Positions 25,510 to 34,374 of a DNA stretch of 64,000 bases are shown here, in pieces. The DNA is from Chitinophagaceae bacterium (lineage in GTDB: Bacteria; Bacteroidota; Bacteroidia; Chitinophagales; Chitinophagaceae). Position numbers and translations under genes: made by a program. Below the pieces are notes generated by a model, which saw only the letters and a program-made list of their open reading frames with translations, was not told where the DNA came from and did not search any database. The DNA lies in the NCBI GenBank assembly GCA_016786885.1, contig JAEUVO010000086.1:1-64000 (forward strand). The letters are read 5' to 3'. Numbering within the stretch: the first letter of the stretch is position 1; each line of letters begins with the position of its first letter.

Positions 25510-26226
25510 TCAGGAGGCTGGGTTTTCAAACCGCTTAACGACTATCCGGGTATTAGATAAATGGGTAATGATCACAGGTATAATATCACCCGCTTTTACA
25601 GTGGCGTCGTCAGAAGAGACGAAAGGAAGTTTCGCCTGGATTTTGTCATCAAACAAGTTGAGATAAATAGCATGCGGCGATACTTTGAAAACAACCGCAT
25701 CAACAGCAATCTCGTTTTTATAATGCTGTACAGCTTTTTTATATTCAGGTATATAATTATGTGAAAAAAGTTCGGCAACGATAGCATTTGGTTTTTCCAG
25801 GTTCAGCAACCTGAAACTGATAGCTTCGTTTTCGGCGGTTTCAACAGGTGGCTTTTCCCAGGGAGAAAGCTGAAGAGGAAAAAAGATATAACTATTCCAT
25901 TCTTTAACAAAATACTTATCATCCGCTTTTTTCAAATAACCTGAAAACCTGTTCTCAATAGTTGCTCTTTGTATCAAAAGGTCCAGTTCTGTATTATGCA
26001 GGTATTTAATATTACATGCAGTCATCTTATCACCACGGTCTGACAGTCTTAACTGAAAACTTACCGTATCTCCCATCCTGAAATGGTGAGACTTTCTGCC
26101 GGTTGATTCAAAATCAGTTTTACAGTTAACAGATTTTTTCTTTGCCCCCTGTTCATATTCTATAGTAGCAAAATTTTTCTCGTAATTGACAAATGAAATA
26201 GTTCCCTTTAGTATCTTTTCTTCCAT
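25510..26226 (-). CDS. Cold-shock-like / S1-like OB-fold protein, unknown
   Basis: 238 residues, not assigned to a named family. The N-terminal region (about 5-75: GTISFVNYEKNFATIEYEQG, then the MGDTVSFQLRLSDRG loop) resembles a cold-shock OB fold. The C-terminal part (about 170-235: VDAVVFKVSPHAIYLNLFD, AGDIIPVIITHLSNTRIVV) resembles an S1-like OB fold. Two nucleic-acid-binding folds suggest an RNA-binding role; this is inference. It lies 180 bases upstream of rplM on the same strand, but rplM has its own promoter motif, so linkage is uncertain. Confidence 0.7.
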   Translation of the reverse strand: MEEKILKGTISFVNYEKNFATIEYEQGAKKKSVNCKTDFESTGRKSHHFRMGDTVSFQLRLSDRGDKMTACNIKYLHNTELDLLIQRATIENRFSGYLKKADDKYFVKEWNSYIFFPLQLSPWEKPPVETAENEAISFRLLNLEKPNAIVAELFSHNYIPEYKKAVQHYKNEIAVDAVVFKVSPHAIYLNLFDDKIQAKLPFVSSDDATVKAGDIIPVIITHLSNTRIVVKRFENPAS

Positions 26227-26301
26227 ATTAATAACTTTCCTGCCCGGTAAAGGTATGCATGATGCAGAATAGCCGGGTTGGTTTTAATTTCAATTAAAAA
26301 A

Positions 26302-26904
26302 ATGTCAACCCGTAATCTTGGCCGTTCTGAATTTGGCGATCCCAAAAACACCGGCGACCTGATGCCATTAGAAGATGCTCATGCATTATTAAATGAATGG
26401 GTGCCAAATGAACGACTCCGGCTGCATATGAAACAGGTTGCCGCCAATATGAAAGCATGGGCCATAGAAAAAGAAGGTGCAGATGAATTAAAAGCATCAA
26501 AATGGGAATTGGCGGGTCTGCTGCATGATGCTGACTGGGAAAAATACCCGGATGATCATTGCCGTATTATAGTAGAAGAACTGGAAAGAAGAAATATAGA
26601 CCCGGAAGTAATTCACTGTATTGCCTCCCATGGTCCTTCCGTTTTCGGAGTTGAGCCAGTTAGTAAAATGGATAAAATGATCTATGCCATTGATGAATTA
26701 TCAGGCTTCATTCATGCTGCTGCTTTGATAAGGCCAACTTTGTATGAAGGATTGGAAGTAAAGAGTGTACTGAAGAGATTAAAAAGCCCTGCTTTTGCAG
26801 CACAGGTTAGCCGTGAAGATATTAATGATGCCATTTCAAGGATTGACACAACATTGGAAGAACTGATACAGTTTATTATTGATCACCAGAAAAATATAAG
26901 CTGA
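26302..26904 (+). CDS. HD-domain hydrolase
   Basis: 200 residues. The HD metal-binding signature is LAGLLHDADWEKYPDDH with a further CIASHGPS, matching small HD-domain phosphohydrolases (HDIG-like). Such proteins hydrolyse nucleotides or cyclic nucleotides, and the substrate is open. The ATG at 26302 (MSTRNLGR) is preferred over the TTG at 26278. It is convergent with the sugar symporter gene, 51 bases away. Confidence 0.85.
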   Translation: MSTRNLGRSEFGDPKNTGDLMPLEDAHALLNEWVPNERLRLHMKQVAANMKAWAIEKEGADELKASKWELAGLLHDADWEKYPDDHCRIIVEELERRNIDPEVIHCIASHGPSVFGVEPVSKMDKMIYAIDELSGFIHAAALIRPTLYEGLEVKSVLKRLKSPAFAAQVSREDINDAISRIDTTLEELIQFIIDHQKNIS

Positions 26905-26955
26905 TCAAAATAATGCAGAAGCACTATTCCAACCAGCTTAACAAGAAGCTATCTT

Positions 26956-28650
26956 TTAATAAAATGCTGTATACAACGCAATCAGCAGCCCAATGATAAT
27001 CAGCGAGCCAATGGCAAAAGAAGTAGATGTCTTAAACATTTTTGTATCTACTTCCAACCCATTGGGAACAATACCCTTTGCATTTTCATAAAGACTGATC
27101 GCTATCATACCTGCCACACTCAGGAAAAATACAATTGCCATCCTGTCAAGAAATGGTATTTCAAATACACCTTCTTTATTCATTACAGCAAATCCTATTG
27201 CATTTAGTGATTCCAGGTTTATCATACCGGGCAAAAACTTAAGCAATACAGAAAAAACAAACCCGCCGATAATGGCAAACAATGCAGCATTAGAAGTCGT
27301 TTTCTTCCAGAAGAATCCAAGAAGGAACATGGCAAAAATGCCCGGTGAGACAAATCCTGTATATTCCTGTATATATTGAAAACCCTGCTTACCTTCTCCC
27401 ATCAAGGCATCACCTAATGCCAATGTGAGTATAATACCAATTATGGTTGAGATGATAATTGAAACCTTACCTACATTTACCAATTTTCTTTCACTTGCTT
27501 CCTTCTCAAAGGTTTTTTTATAGATATCTAATGTAAAAATGGTTCCTATACTATTCACTTTTGCGGCCAATGATGAGATGACAGTTGCAGCAAATGCCGC
27601 TACGGTCACACCTTTAATACCATCGGGCAACAACTGTAGTAAGGTTGGATATGTCTTGTTATTATCCGCTACCAATACTCCATCTTTTGTTATATCAATC
27701 AGTGAGCGGTCAATCATGTTATGCTGATAGAGATAATAAATGGCGATGCCCGGCACTACAATAATAACAGGCATCAGCATTTTCAGGAAAGCTGCAAATA
27801 AAATACCTTTCCTGGCAACGGGCAGACTGGCGCCCAAAGCTCTTTGAGTAATATATTGGTTGCATCCCCAATAGTTCAGGTTGGCGATCCACATGCCACC
27901 AATCAATACGCTTAATCCGGGCAAGTCAATATAATTAGGATTGCTTTTGTCAAATATCATATGAAAATGCTGGGGCACTTCTTTTCTTAATATCGAAAAT
28001 CCTTTTAGTATGCCTGCGTCTCCTGAGATCATATTCAAAGCAATATATAAACCAAGTATACCGCTGAACACAAGGAAGAATACCTGTATGGCTGATGTAT
28101 AGCCAACTACTTTCATCCCTCCTAATGCAATGATAACCGAGAAAAAAGCCAGTAATAAAACACACATTGTAAAATCCCAGCCGGTTATACCGGCAATTGC
28201 CACGCCTCCGAGGTAAAGAATAGAAAGAAGATTAACGACGATATATAATAGCAACCAGAATACTGCCATGATCATCGCCACCCTTGAATTATACCGCTGA
28301 TGAAGAAACTGCGGCATCGTGTATATTTTATTCTTCAGGTACACTGGCATAAAGAACACTGCAACAATTATTAGTGTCAGTGCCGCCATCCATTCGTAAG
28401 ATGAAATTGCCAGGCCAAGATAAAAACCTGAACCACTCATCCCAGTCATCTGCTCTGCAGAAATATTCGAGGCAATTAATGAGGCCCCGATTGCCCACCA
28501 GGTCAATTGCCCTTCTGCGAGGAAAAAATCCTTTGAAGCAGCCACTTCTTTATTTCGCTTCTTTACATAAATCCACCATCCGTATAGGCCTACCAGAACA
28601 AAGTAGGCAGCTAATACAATATAATCACTGGTTTGAAGCAAATTTTTCAT
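26956..28650 (-). CDS. Sodium/sugar symporter (SSS family, SGLT-like)
   Basis: 564 residues with about 14 membrane helices in the inner membrane. The N-terminal SDYIVLAAYFVLVGLYGWW, SLIASNISAEQMTGMSGSGF and GMWIANLNYWGCNQYITQR segments are typical of the SGLT-like branch of solute:sodium symporters. It starts 3 bases after the galactokinase stop and is the last gene of the galactan locus. Galactose or a galactobiose product is the likely substrate, from context only. Confidence 0.9.
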   Translation of the reverse strand: MKNLLQTSDYIVLAAYFVLVGLYGWWIYVKKRNKEVAASKDFFLAEGQLTWWAIGASLIASNISAEQMTGMSGSGFYLGLAISSYEWMAALTLIIVAVFFMPVYLKNKIYTMPQFLHQRYNSRVAMIMAVFWLLLYIVVNLLSILYLGGVAIAGITGWDFTMCVLLLAFFSVIIALGGMKVVGYTSAIQVFFLVFSGILGLYIALNMISGDAGILKGFSILRKEVPQHFHMIFDKSNPNYIDLPGLSVLIGGMWIANLNYWGCNQYITQRALGASLPVARKGILFAAFLKMLMPVIIVVPGIAIYYLYQHNMIDRSLIDITKDGVLVADNNKTYPTLLQLLPDGIKGVTVAAFAATVISSLAAKVNSIGTIFTLDIYKKTFEKEASERKLVNVGKVSIIISTIIGIILTLALGDALMGEGKQGFQYIQEYTGFVSPGIFAMFLLGFFWKKTTSNAALFAIIGGFVFSVLLKFLPGMINLESLNAIGFAVMNKEGVFEIPFLDRMAIVFFLSVAGMIAISLYENAKGIVPNGLEVDTKMFKTSTSFAIGSLIIIGLLIALYTAFY

Positions 28651-28653
28651 GTT

Positions 28654-29805
28654 CTATGATTTAATTATTGTGGTTCCGTCTTCTATACTTACTAAATAAT
28701 ATTTCAGTTCCCTGCCCATGTTTTGGGCATATGCCTCAGTAAGTTTGCTCACCAAACCTTCCACGGCATCTTTCTGAATAATATTGATGGTGCACCCCCC
28801 AAATCCGCCACCCATCATCCTGGCACCAATTACATCCGGGTTATTCTTTACATAAGAAACAAGATAATCCAATTCTTTACAGCTTACTTCATATTCCTTA
28901 CTCAATCCTTCATGAGTAGCAAACATTTTTTTACCAAAGGCTTCCACATTTCCATTCAGGAGATCGGTGCAACCTTCCTGTAAGCGTATATTTTCTTCTA
29001 CCACAAATTTGCAACGCCTGTGAGCTGTTTCGAACTCACCAATACATTCATTCACCATTTCTACAGTGGCGTCCCGTAAACTATGTACGGAAGGATAGTT
29101 TTGCCCGATCAGCATCACTCCTTCCTCACACTGCGATCTGCGAATATTATATTCTGATGAAGCAAGAGTATGTTTCACCATAGTATCAAAAAGCACAATT
29201 TCATATTCACCAAGCTCCAGCGGGAAATACTCGTATTCCAGCGAACGACAATCCAACCGGATTACATGATCTTTTTTACCAAACAAGCTGGCAAACTGGT
29301 CCATAATGCCGCATTTCACACCTGCATATTTATGTTCTGCGGCCTGCGCAATCAAGGCAAGTTCTTTTCTTGAAAACCCTGACTGCAACAATTCATTTAA
29401 TGCAAACGCTACTGCACATTCAATTGCTGCAGATGAGGAAAGGCCAGCGCCTAGCGGCACATTACCATATATACCGAGCTTAAATCCAGGAACAGTTTGT
29501 CCTTTCTGAAGAAATTGGTCAACTACTCCCAATATATATGTAGACCAATGACCAAAAACAGGTTTAATATCTGCCAATTCTACTTCAGCCGACTCGTTGA
29601 AATCAATAGAATGTAAATACAGCTTTGCTCCTTCAATTTTTTCAATTGTAACATATACCGCTTTATCAATTGCTGCAGGTAATACAAAGCCTTCATTGTA
29701 GTCTGTATGCTCGCCTATCAGGTTGATACGTCCGGGTGACCGTACCACAATAGTATTATCCGTCACAAATTCTTGAAGCTGACCCGGAATTTTATATTCT
29801 CCCAC
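28654..29805 (-). CDS. galK: Galactokinase
   Basis: Phosphorylates galactose to galactose-1-phosphate, the entry step of the Leloir pathway. 383 residues, GHMP kinase fold. Seen are the galactokinase signature GRINLIGEHTDYNEG (25-39), the phosphate loop PLGAGLSSSAAIE and the third GHMP motif MMGGGFGGCTINI. It sits 10 bases after the GH2-GH53 gene and 3 bases before the symporter, which makes a tight operon. No galT or galE is in the window. Confidence 0.97.
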   Translation of the reverse strand: MGEYKIPGQLQEFVTDNTIVVRSPGRINLIGEHTDYNEGFVLPAAIDKAVYVTIEKIEGAKLYLHSIDFNESAEVELADIKPVFGHWSTYILGVVDQFLQKGQTVPGFKLGIYGNVPLGAGLSSSAAIECAVAFALNELLQSGFSRKELALIAQAAEHKYAGVKCGIMDQFASLFGKKDHVIRLDCRSLEYEYFPLELGEYEIVLFDTMVKHTLASSEYNIRRSQCEEGVMLIGQNYPSVHSLRDATVEMVNECIGEFETAHRRCKFVVEENIRLQEGCTDLLNGNVEAFGKKMFATHEGLSKEYEVSCKELDYLVSYVKNNPDVIGARMMGGGFGGCTINIIQKDAVEGLVSKLTEAYAQNMGRELKYYLVSIEDGTTIIKS

Positions 29806-29815
29806 TTTTTCAGTT

Positions 29816-32800
29816 TTAGTTTTTCAGGTACTTATTATTTATCTCATCATACAATTTCAGCAAGTCATTCGTCTTGCCTTTGTCATCAAAGAATTTTTCC
29901 CAGGTGCTCAGCGGTTCCCAAATACAGGTACCCTTGCCCTTTCCGCCTGCTACTTCAAAAGCAATCTTGTTCACTTCTTCTTTTCGGTGAGAATACTCGA
30001 CAACAATCACATCCCGGTTATATCTTCTTGCAAGGTCATCCAGGTTTGATTCCAGGTCTTCTAATGTGCCATGCCATTTAGGGTAATACGATTCACCTAT
30101 TACATCAAAAAGCACTCCTCTCGAAATCATATTATCAATAAAGAAAACAGATTCGTCATTTTGACCACCGAGTGCTACATGCAGCATCATGATAATTGCG
30201 GGGTCAACAGATTTAACAGCAGCTGTACCGGCATTGATTAGCTGAGCTAATCCATCAAAGTTGCTTACGTTCCCTTCCGGCCAGATGATACCGTGATTTA
30301 TTTCGTTACCTACCTGCACCATGTCTGGTGTAGTACCCTGGTCTTTGAGTTGCTGCATCACATCTTTGGTATAATCATAAACAGCTTTCTTCAACTCTTC
30401 AAAAGATAACTTTCTCCATGCTGCTGGTTTATATTGTTTTCCGGGATCAGCCCAATAATCACTATAATGAAAATCGAGCAATATTTTCATTCCGGCAGCT
30501 TTAACTCTCTTTGCCATTTTTTTAGTATTCTCCAGGTCACAGAAACCTTTACCAGGTGAGTAACCACTATCTCTTGCCGGATCATTAAAAATGCGAAGCC
30601 GGACATAATTGAAACCATGATCCTTTAAAATTTGAATGGCATCTTTCTCCACACCATTATCAGAAAATTTCATTCCCTTTGCTTCGAGTTCCGGTAAGAA
30701 AGAAATATCTGCTCCCAGCATTTTCCCCACTTCTCGTCTTTTAGCCTGTTCATCAGTCAATTTGTATTTATTATCAATATTAATTGATGTAACACTTTCA
30801 GGTGAGATCGTTTGTATATCTGTACCGCCGGACCAAAGTCCTGTTGCTTTTGCATCAAACTTTATCATTCCCGGCTGCATTCCTGACTGTATAATAACCT
30901 GGCATTTACCATTGAACAGTGTCCTCTGCCATACCCCATCTGCACATTTATCCGGTTCATGACTACTTGGATCGCCATTACCTGTGCCAATTATCTTACC
31001 CGAGCCGTCGATACTAAACTTAATGAGGTTATCTGCATCAGGTACTTCTCTTCCTTCCCTGTCAAGCACTGTTATATTTAAAACGGTCGCATCTTTCCCA
31101 TCTGCAAGTATCGTTGTTTTGTAAGGTGTAACAACTACTTCAAAAGGCAGTCCTGTTGTTTCTACTTTCCTAGTTAACCTCTTTCCTTTTTTGTAAGCAA
31201 CAGCTTCTAATTTGCCCGGTTCATAATTTACTGCCCACTTAAGATGACTGTTGCGGGGCATATCCTTCTTACCCAGGCTCTTTCCATTCAGAAATAATTC
31301 AACATTATCTGCATTACTATTTACCCATACATCAATAAGGTCGCCTTTTGGTTTATTCCACCCCGGTGCTTTATCTCTGAAATTCCAATGAGGAGAGATA
31401 TGCAATACATCTTTATCTGTCCACCAGCTTTTGTAGTAATAATAAATATTCTTAGGAAACCCGCACATGTCCATAATCCCAAAATGTGAATTAATATTGG
31501 GCCATTGGTAAGGGGTTGGCTCCCCTCTGTAATCCATACCAGTCCATACAAATCCACCTAACCAATAGTCATTTGTTGCAGCCAACGTCCACCAATCTTC
31601 TGCTTTGCTTGCCCACCAGGGTGCAGTTATGTCCTGGTCAGGTACATACCCTTTCACAGTATCTTTTTCATATACCCCCCGGGTAGTAACCGTACTTCCC
31701 ATTTCTGTACCGATAATTGGCTGACCGGGATGGTCACGATGATAGTCTGCTACAGCAAATTGACGATAATTAAAAGAACGAACAGGGATTACTTCATTAA
31801 TACCGCTATATACATTTGGAAGATCAGCAGCATAAGTACAGGTTCTTGTCGGATCTAATTCATTTTGTTTTGCTATAAATGTCTGGACAATTCTTTTGCC
31901 AATGCTGGTCGTATGTATCCAGCCTTCTTCATTACCGATAGACCACATAAATACAGATGGTCTGTTGCGGTCTCTTCTTATGAGTCGTTCGAACTGATCC
32001 ATGTACTCAGGGCTGCTGTTCAGCAATCTTTGCTCATCCATTACCAGCATTCCTAAGCTATCACATGCATCTAATAACTCTGGGGTAGGTGCATGATGGC
32101 TGGTGCGATAGGCATTCACCCCCATTCGTTTCAATAAACTAATACGATAGTACTGCAGATAATCAGGTAATGCACTGCCCACACCGGCATGATCCTGGTG
32201 GTTATTAACTCCTTTTAATTTTACATGTTGCCCATTCAGGAAAACACCATTAGACTTTATTTCAATATTACGAAGTCCATAACGGGTTATTTTTCTATCC
32301 ACAAGCTTTCCCTTTGCTTTAATCTCGACGATCACTCTGTACAAATAAGGATCATCCAGCGTCCACTCCCTGAAATTAACCAATGAAATATTGTTTACAG
32401 CTATTGCCTGTTTATTAACAGGCATTGAAAGCTTCTGCTCTTTTGACACAGCTATTACTTTCCCGTTCCTGTCCGTTAAATAAGCTGATACAATACAATC
32501 TGATGTTGATGGCGATTGATTTTTTACAACTGTTTCCACATTTACAACAGCCTTATTACTGACAATAGCCGAATAAACAAATACACCATCTGTTTCAATA
32601 TGAATATTATCATACTTATTCAGCCACACATGCCGGTAGATGCCTGCTCCTTCATAAAACCATCCTTCATACTGTGTAGCATCTGCTCTTACCACTAATA
32701 CATTATCTTTTTCAAAATTTATGTAATCAGTAACATCATAAGCCACACCCACATAACCACTCTTATTGTTTCCCAGGTAAAATCCATTAAGCCAGATATT

Positions 32801-33226
32801 CGCATCCCGAAATATACCATCGAATTGAATTTGAAAACGCTGACCAGAATCTGCTTTAGCTACAGTAAAGTGTTTTCTGTACCAGCCGATGCTTGTTTCA
32901 GGAAACAGGCCCCCTACTGGTTTATACCCATGGGCCATTACATCAAAATTATCTTTGTTAACAAAGGGCAGTTCTACTGCCCAGTCGTGCGGCAAATTCA
33001 ATTGCCGCCACTTGCTGTCATCAAATTTTGGATCTATGGCTGTTTTGGCAGCCCCACCTGATTTTGAGAAAATAGTAGCGATGGTATAATTAAAATCTTT
33101 TTCTGCATTAGCCGCATGGCCAAAATGAAATTTCCAGTCAGTATCAAAATTGAGCTGCTGTCTTTGAGCTGAAATATTGATTGCCAGACAAACTACTACT
33201 GAAAAGAAAAAACCTGTCTTTTTCAT
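29816..33226 (-). CDS. GH2 beta-galactosidase fused to GH53 endo-beta-1,4-galactanase
   Basis: 1136 residues with a signal peptide (1-20, ending NISAQ). Part one is a GH2 enzyme: sugar-binding and Ig-like domains (about 25-320), a TIM barrel with acid/base Glu433 (SIGNEEG) and nucleophile Glu508 (IIGTEMGS), then DUF4982-like and Ig-like domains to about 800. Part two (about 822-1136) is a complete GH53 barrel with acid/base Glu975 (VQVGNEIN) and nucleophile Glu1077 (IVVEYSHRK). The protein can be expected both to cut the beta-1,4-galactan chain and to remove terminal galactose. No stop or frameshift separates the parts. It lies between a single-domain GH53 gene and galK. Confidence 0.95.
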   Translation of the reverse strand: MKKTGFFFSVVVCLAINISAQRQQLNFDTDWKFHFGHAANAEKDFNYTIATIFSKSGGAAKTAIDPKFDDSKWRQLNLPHDWAVELPFVNKDNFDVMAHGYKPVGGLFPETSIGWYRKHFTVAKADSGQRFQIQFDGIFRDANIWLNGFYLGNNKSGYVGVAYDVTDYINFEKDNVLVVRADATQYEGWFYEGAGIYRHVWLNKYDNIHIETDGVFVYSAIVSNKAVVNVETVVKNQSPSTSDCIVSAYLTDRNGKVIAVSKEQKLSMPVNKQAIAVNNISLVNFREWTLDDPYLYRVIVEIKAKGKLVDRKITRYGLRNIEIKSNGVFLNGQHVKLKGVNNHQDHAGVGSALPDYLQYYRISLLKRMGVNAYRTSHHAPTPELLDACDSLGMLVMDEQRLLNSSPEYMDQFERLIRRDRNRPSVFMWSIGNEEGWIHTTSIGKRIVQTFIAKQNELDPTRTCTYAADLPNVYSGINEVIPVRSFNYRQFAVADYHRDHPGQPIIGTEMGSTVTTRGVYEKDTVKGYVPDQDITAPWWASKAEDWWTLAATNDYWLGGFVWTGMDYRGEPTPYQWPNINSHFGIMDMCGFPKNIYYYYKSWWTDKDVLHISPHWNFRDKAPGWNKPKGDLIDVWVNSNADNVELFLNGKSLGKKDMPRNSHLKWAVNYEPGKLEAVAYKKGKRLTRKVETTGLPFEVVVTPYKTTILADGKDATVLNITVLDREGREVPDADNLIKFSIDGSGKIIGTGNGDPSSHEPDKCADGVWQRTLFNGKCQVIIQSGMQPGMIKFDAKATGLWSGGTDIQTISPESVTSINIDNKYKLTDEQAKRREVGKMLGADISFLPELEAKGMKFSDNGVEKDAIQILKDHGFNYVRLRIFNDPARDSGYSPGKGFCDLENTKKMAKRVKAAGMKILLDFHYSDYWADPGKQYKPAAWRKLSFEELKKAVYDYTKDVMQQLKDQGTTPDMVQVGNEINHGIIWPEGNVSNFDGLAQLINAGTAAVKSVDPAIIMMLHVALGGQNDESVFFIDNMISRGVLFDVIGESYYPKWHGTLEDLESNLDDLARRYNRDVIVVEYSHRKEEVNKIAFEVAGGKGKGTCIWEPLSTWEKFFDDKGKTNDLLKLYDEINNKYLKN

Positions 33227-33260
33227 ACAGGAAAGTTAGTGAAGTATGCCAGTAAGAATA

Positions 33261-34310
33261 TCAGTTGAAAGCATTTAACGCAATCGTTGGCTTACCGGAA
33301 TTATCAAATGCCCCTTTGGTGTACCCCTGCCAGTTACCATAGCTTTGCGGTTCCCAATAAAATACACCAAGGCCTTTATTACCAGCTACAGATTTTACTT
33401 TGGTAATAAGATCACTGATAAAAGACTGGCAGGCTGAAGCCTGGTCCCAGCTCATTCCTACTTCTACAATCATAACAGGTTTATTATACCTGGCCACCAT
33501 ATCATTCATATTAACGAGGCATTGTTCATTTCGTATCTGCCAGTCACCTGGCTCCGGGTATAAAGACATACCAATAATATCCCAGCTTACTCCATTGTTC
33601 TTTAAGCCATCAAAAATCCAGCGATAAAGACTATTGTCAAATCCATTGGATAAATGAATGATCACTTTAATTGAACTGTCAACTGCTTTAACTGCATTGT
33701 ATCCCTGTTTCACGAGGGCTGAGAAATTGGCCATATTGAGAGAAGCTTTTCCCGTAGGCCAGAGCATACCATCATTCGTTTCATTGCCCACCTGTACCCA
33801 TTCCGGGGTTACTCCACCCGCCTTGAGAGCTGTCAATACATTGAAAGTATGATTATAAACAGATGTCTGCAAAGCAGTAAAATCTTGTGCTGCCCACGAA
33901 GCTGGTTTTGTCTGTTGCCCAGGATCGGCCCAGGAATCACTGTAATGAAAGTCGATCATAATCCTCATACCAAGGTTTTTTGCCCTGATTGCCTTTGCTA
34001 CCACATCAGCTGTATTATTCCATCCTCCAGCAGGATCTACCCACACTCTTAACCGGATTGAGTTCATTCCGGTATTCTTTAATATCTGTATACAATCCTG
34101 TTCTGTTCCTGACGAGTTATAAAATTTCTTCCCTGCTGCTTCCATCTGGGTAAGCCAACCTACATCGGCACCCTTGGCAAACTGTACTGCCGGTGTTTCA
34201 GGCGGATCTTCCTGTTGTGTTTTCGAACCACAAGAAAAAGAAAGCAATAATAAAAAAGCAAGCTTTGTTGCGCCAGCACCTAAATTGATCAGATATGAAC
34301 TCTTCTTCAT
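33261..34310 (-). CDS. GH53 endo-beta-1,4-galactanase lipoprotein
   Basis: 349 residues with lipobox LSFSC (Cys27), so probably lipid-anchored, perhaps at the cell surface for the first cut of galactan. The GH53 barrel starts near 45 (GADVGWLTQMEAAGKKF) and carries acid/base Glu177 (VQVGNETND) and nucleophile Glu283 (IVEVGMSWD). The C-terminal FYWEPQSYGNW is family-typical. It is the single-domain relative of the C-terminal half of the next gene. A perfect palindrome lies 12 bases before its start codon. Confidence 0.95.
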   Translation of the reverse strand: MKKSSYLINLGAGATKLAFLLLLSFSCGSKTQQEDPPETPAVQFAKGADVGWLTQMEAAGKKFYNSSGTEQDCIQILKNTGMNSIRLRVWVDPAGGWNNTADVVAKAIRAKNLGMRIMIDFHYSDSWADPGQQTKPASWAAQDFTALQTSVYNHTFNVLTALKAGGVTPEWVQVGNETNDGMLWPTGKASLNMANFSALVKQGYNAVKAVDSSIKVIIHLSNGFDNSLYRWIFDGLKNNGVSWDIIGMSLYPEPGDWQIRNEQCLVNMNDMVARYNKPVMIVEVGMSWDQASACQSFISDLITKVKSVAGNKGLGVFYWEPQSYGNWQGYTKGAFDNSGKPTIALNAFN

Positions 34311-34322
34311 TACTATAAAGAT

Positions 34323-34352
34323 AAAACGTCGTCCTTTAAAGGACGACGTTTT
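34323..34352 (-). terminator. Perfect 30-bp palindrome in the leader of GH53
   Basis: Bases 34323-34337 pair with 34338-34352 without mismatch (outer AAAACGTCGTCC, central TTTAAA). On the minus strand it ends in TTTT and an AT-rich stretch, so it can act as a terminator or attenuator after the Sus genes. It lies 22 bases past the SusE/F-like stop and 12 bases before the GH53 start. Partial read-through could set more Sus protein than enzyme. Confidence 0.7.
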
Positions 34353-34374
34353 GTTATTATTTATGAAACCACAT

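Noticed and set aside
26935..26950. Hairpin AGCTT-AACAAG-AAGCT as terminator between the HD gene and the symporter
   Set aside because: The stem is only 5 bp and the T run after it is short; too weak to call.
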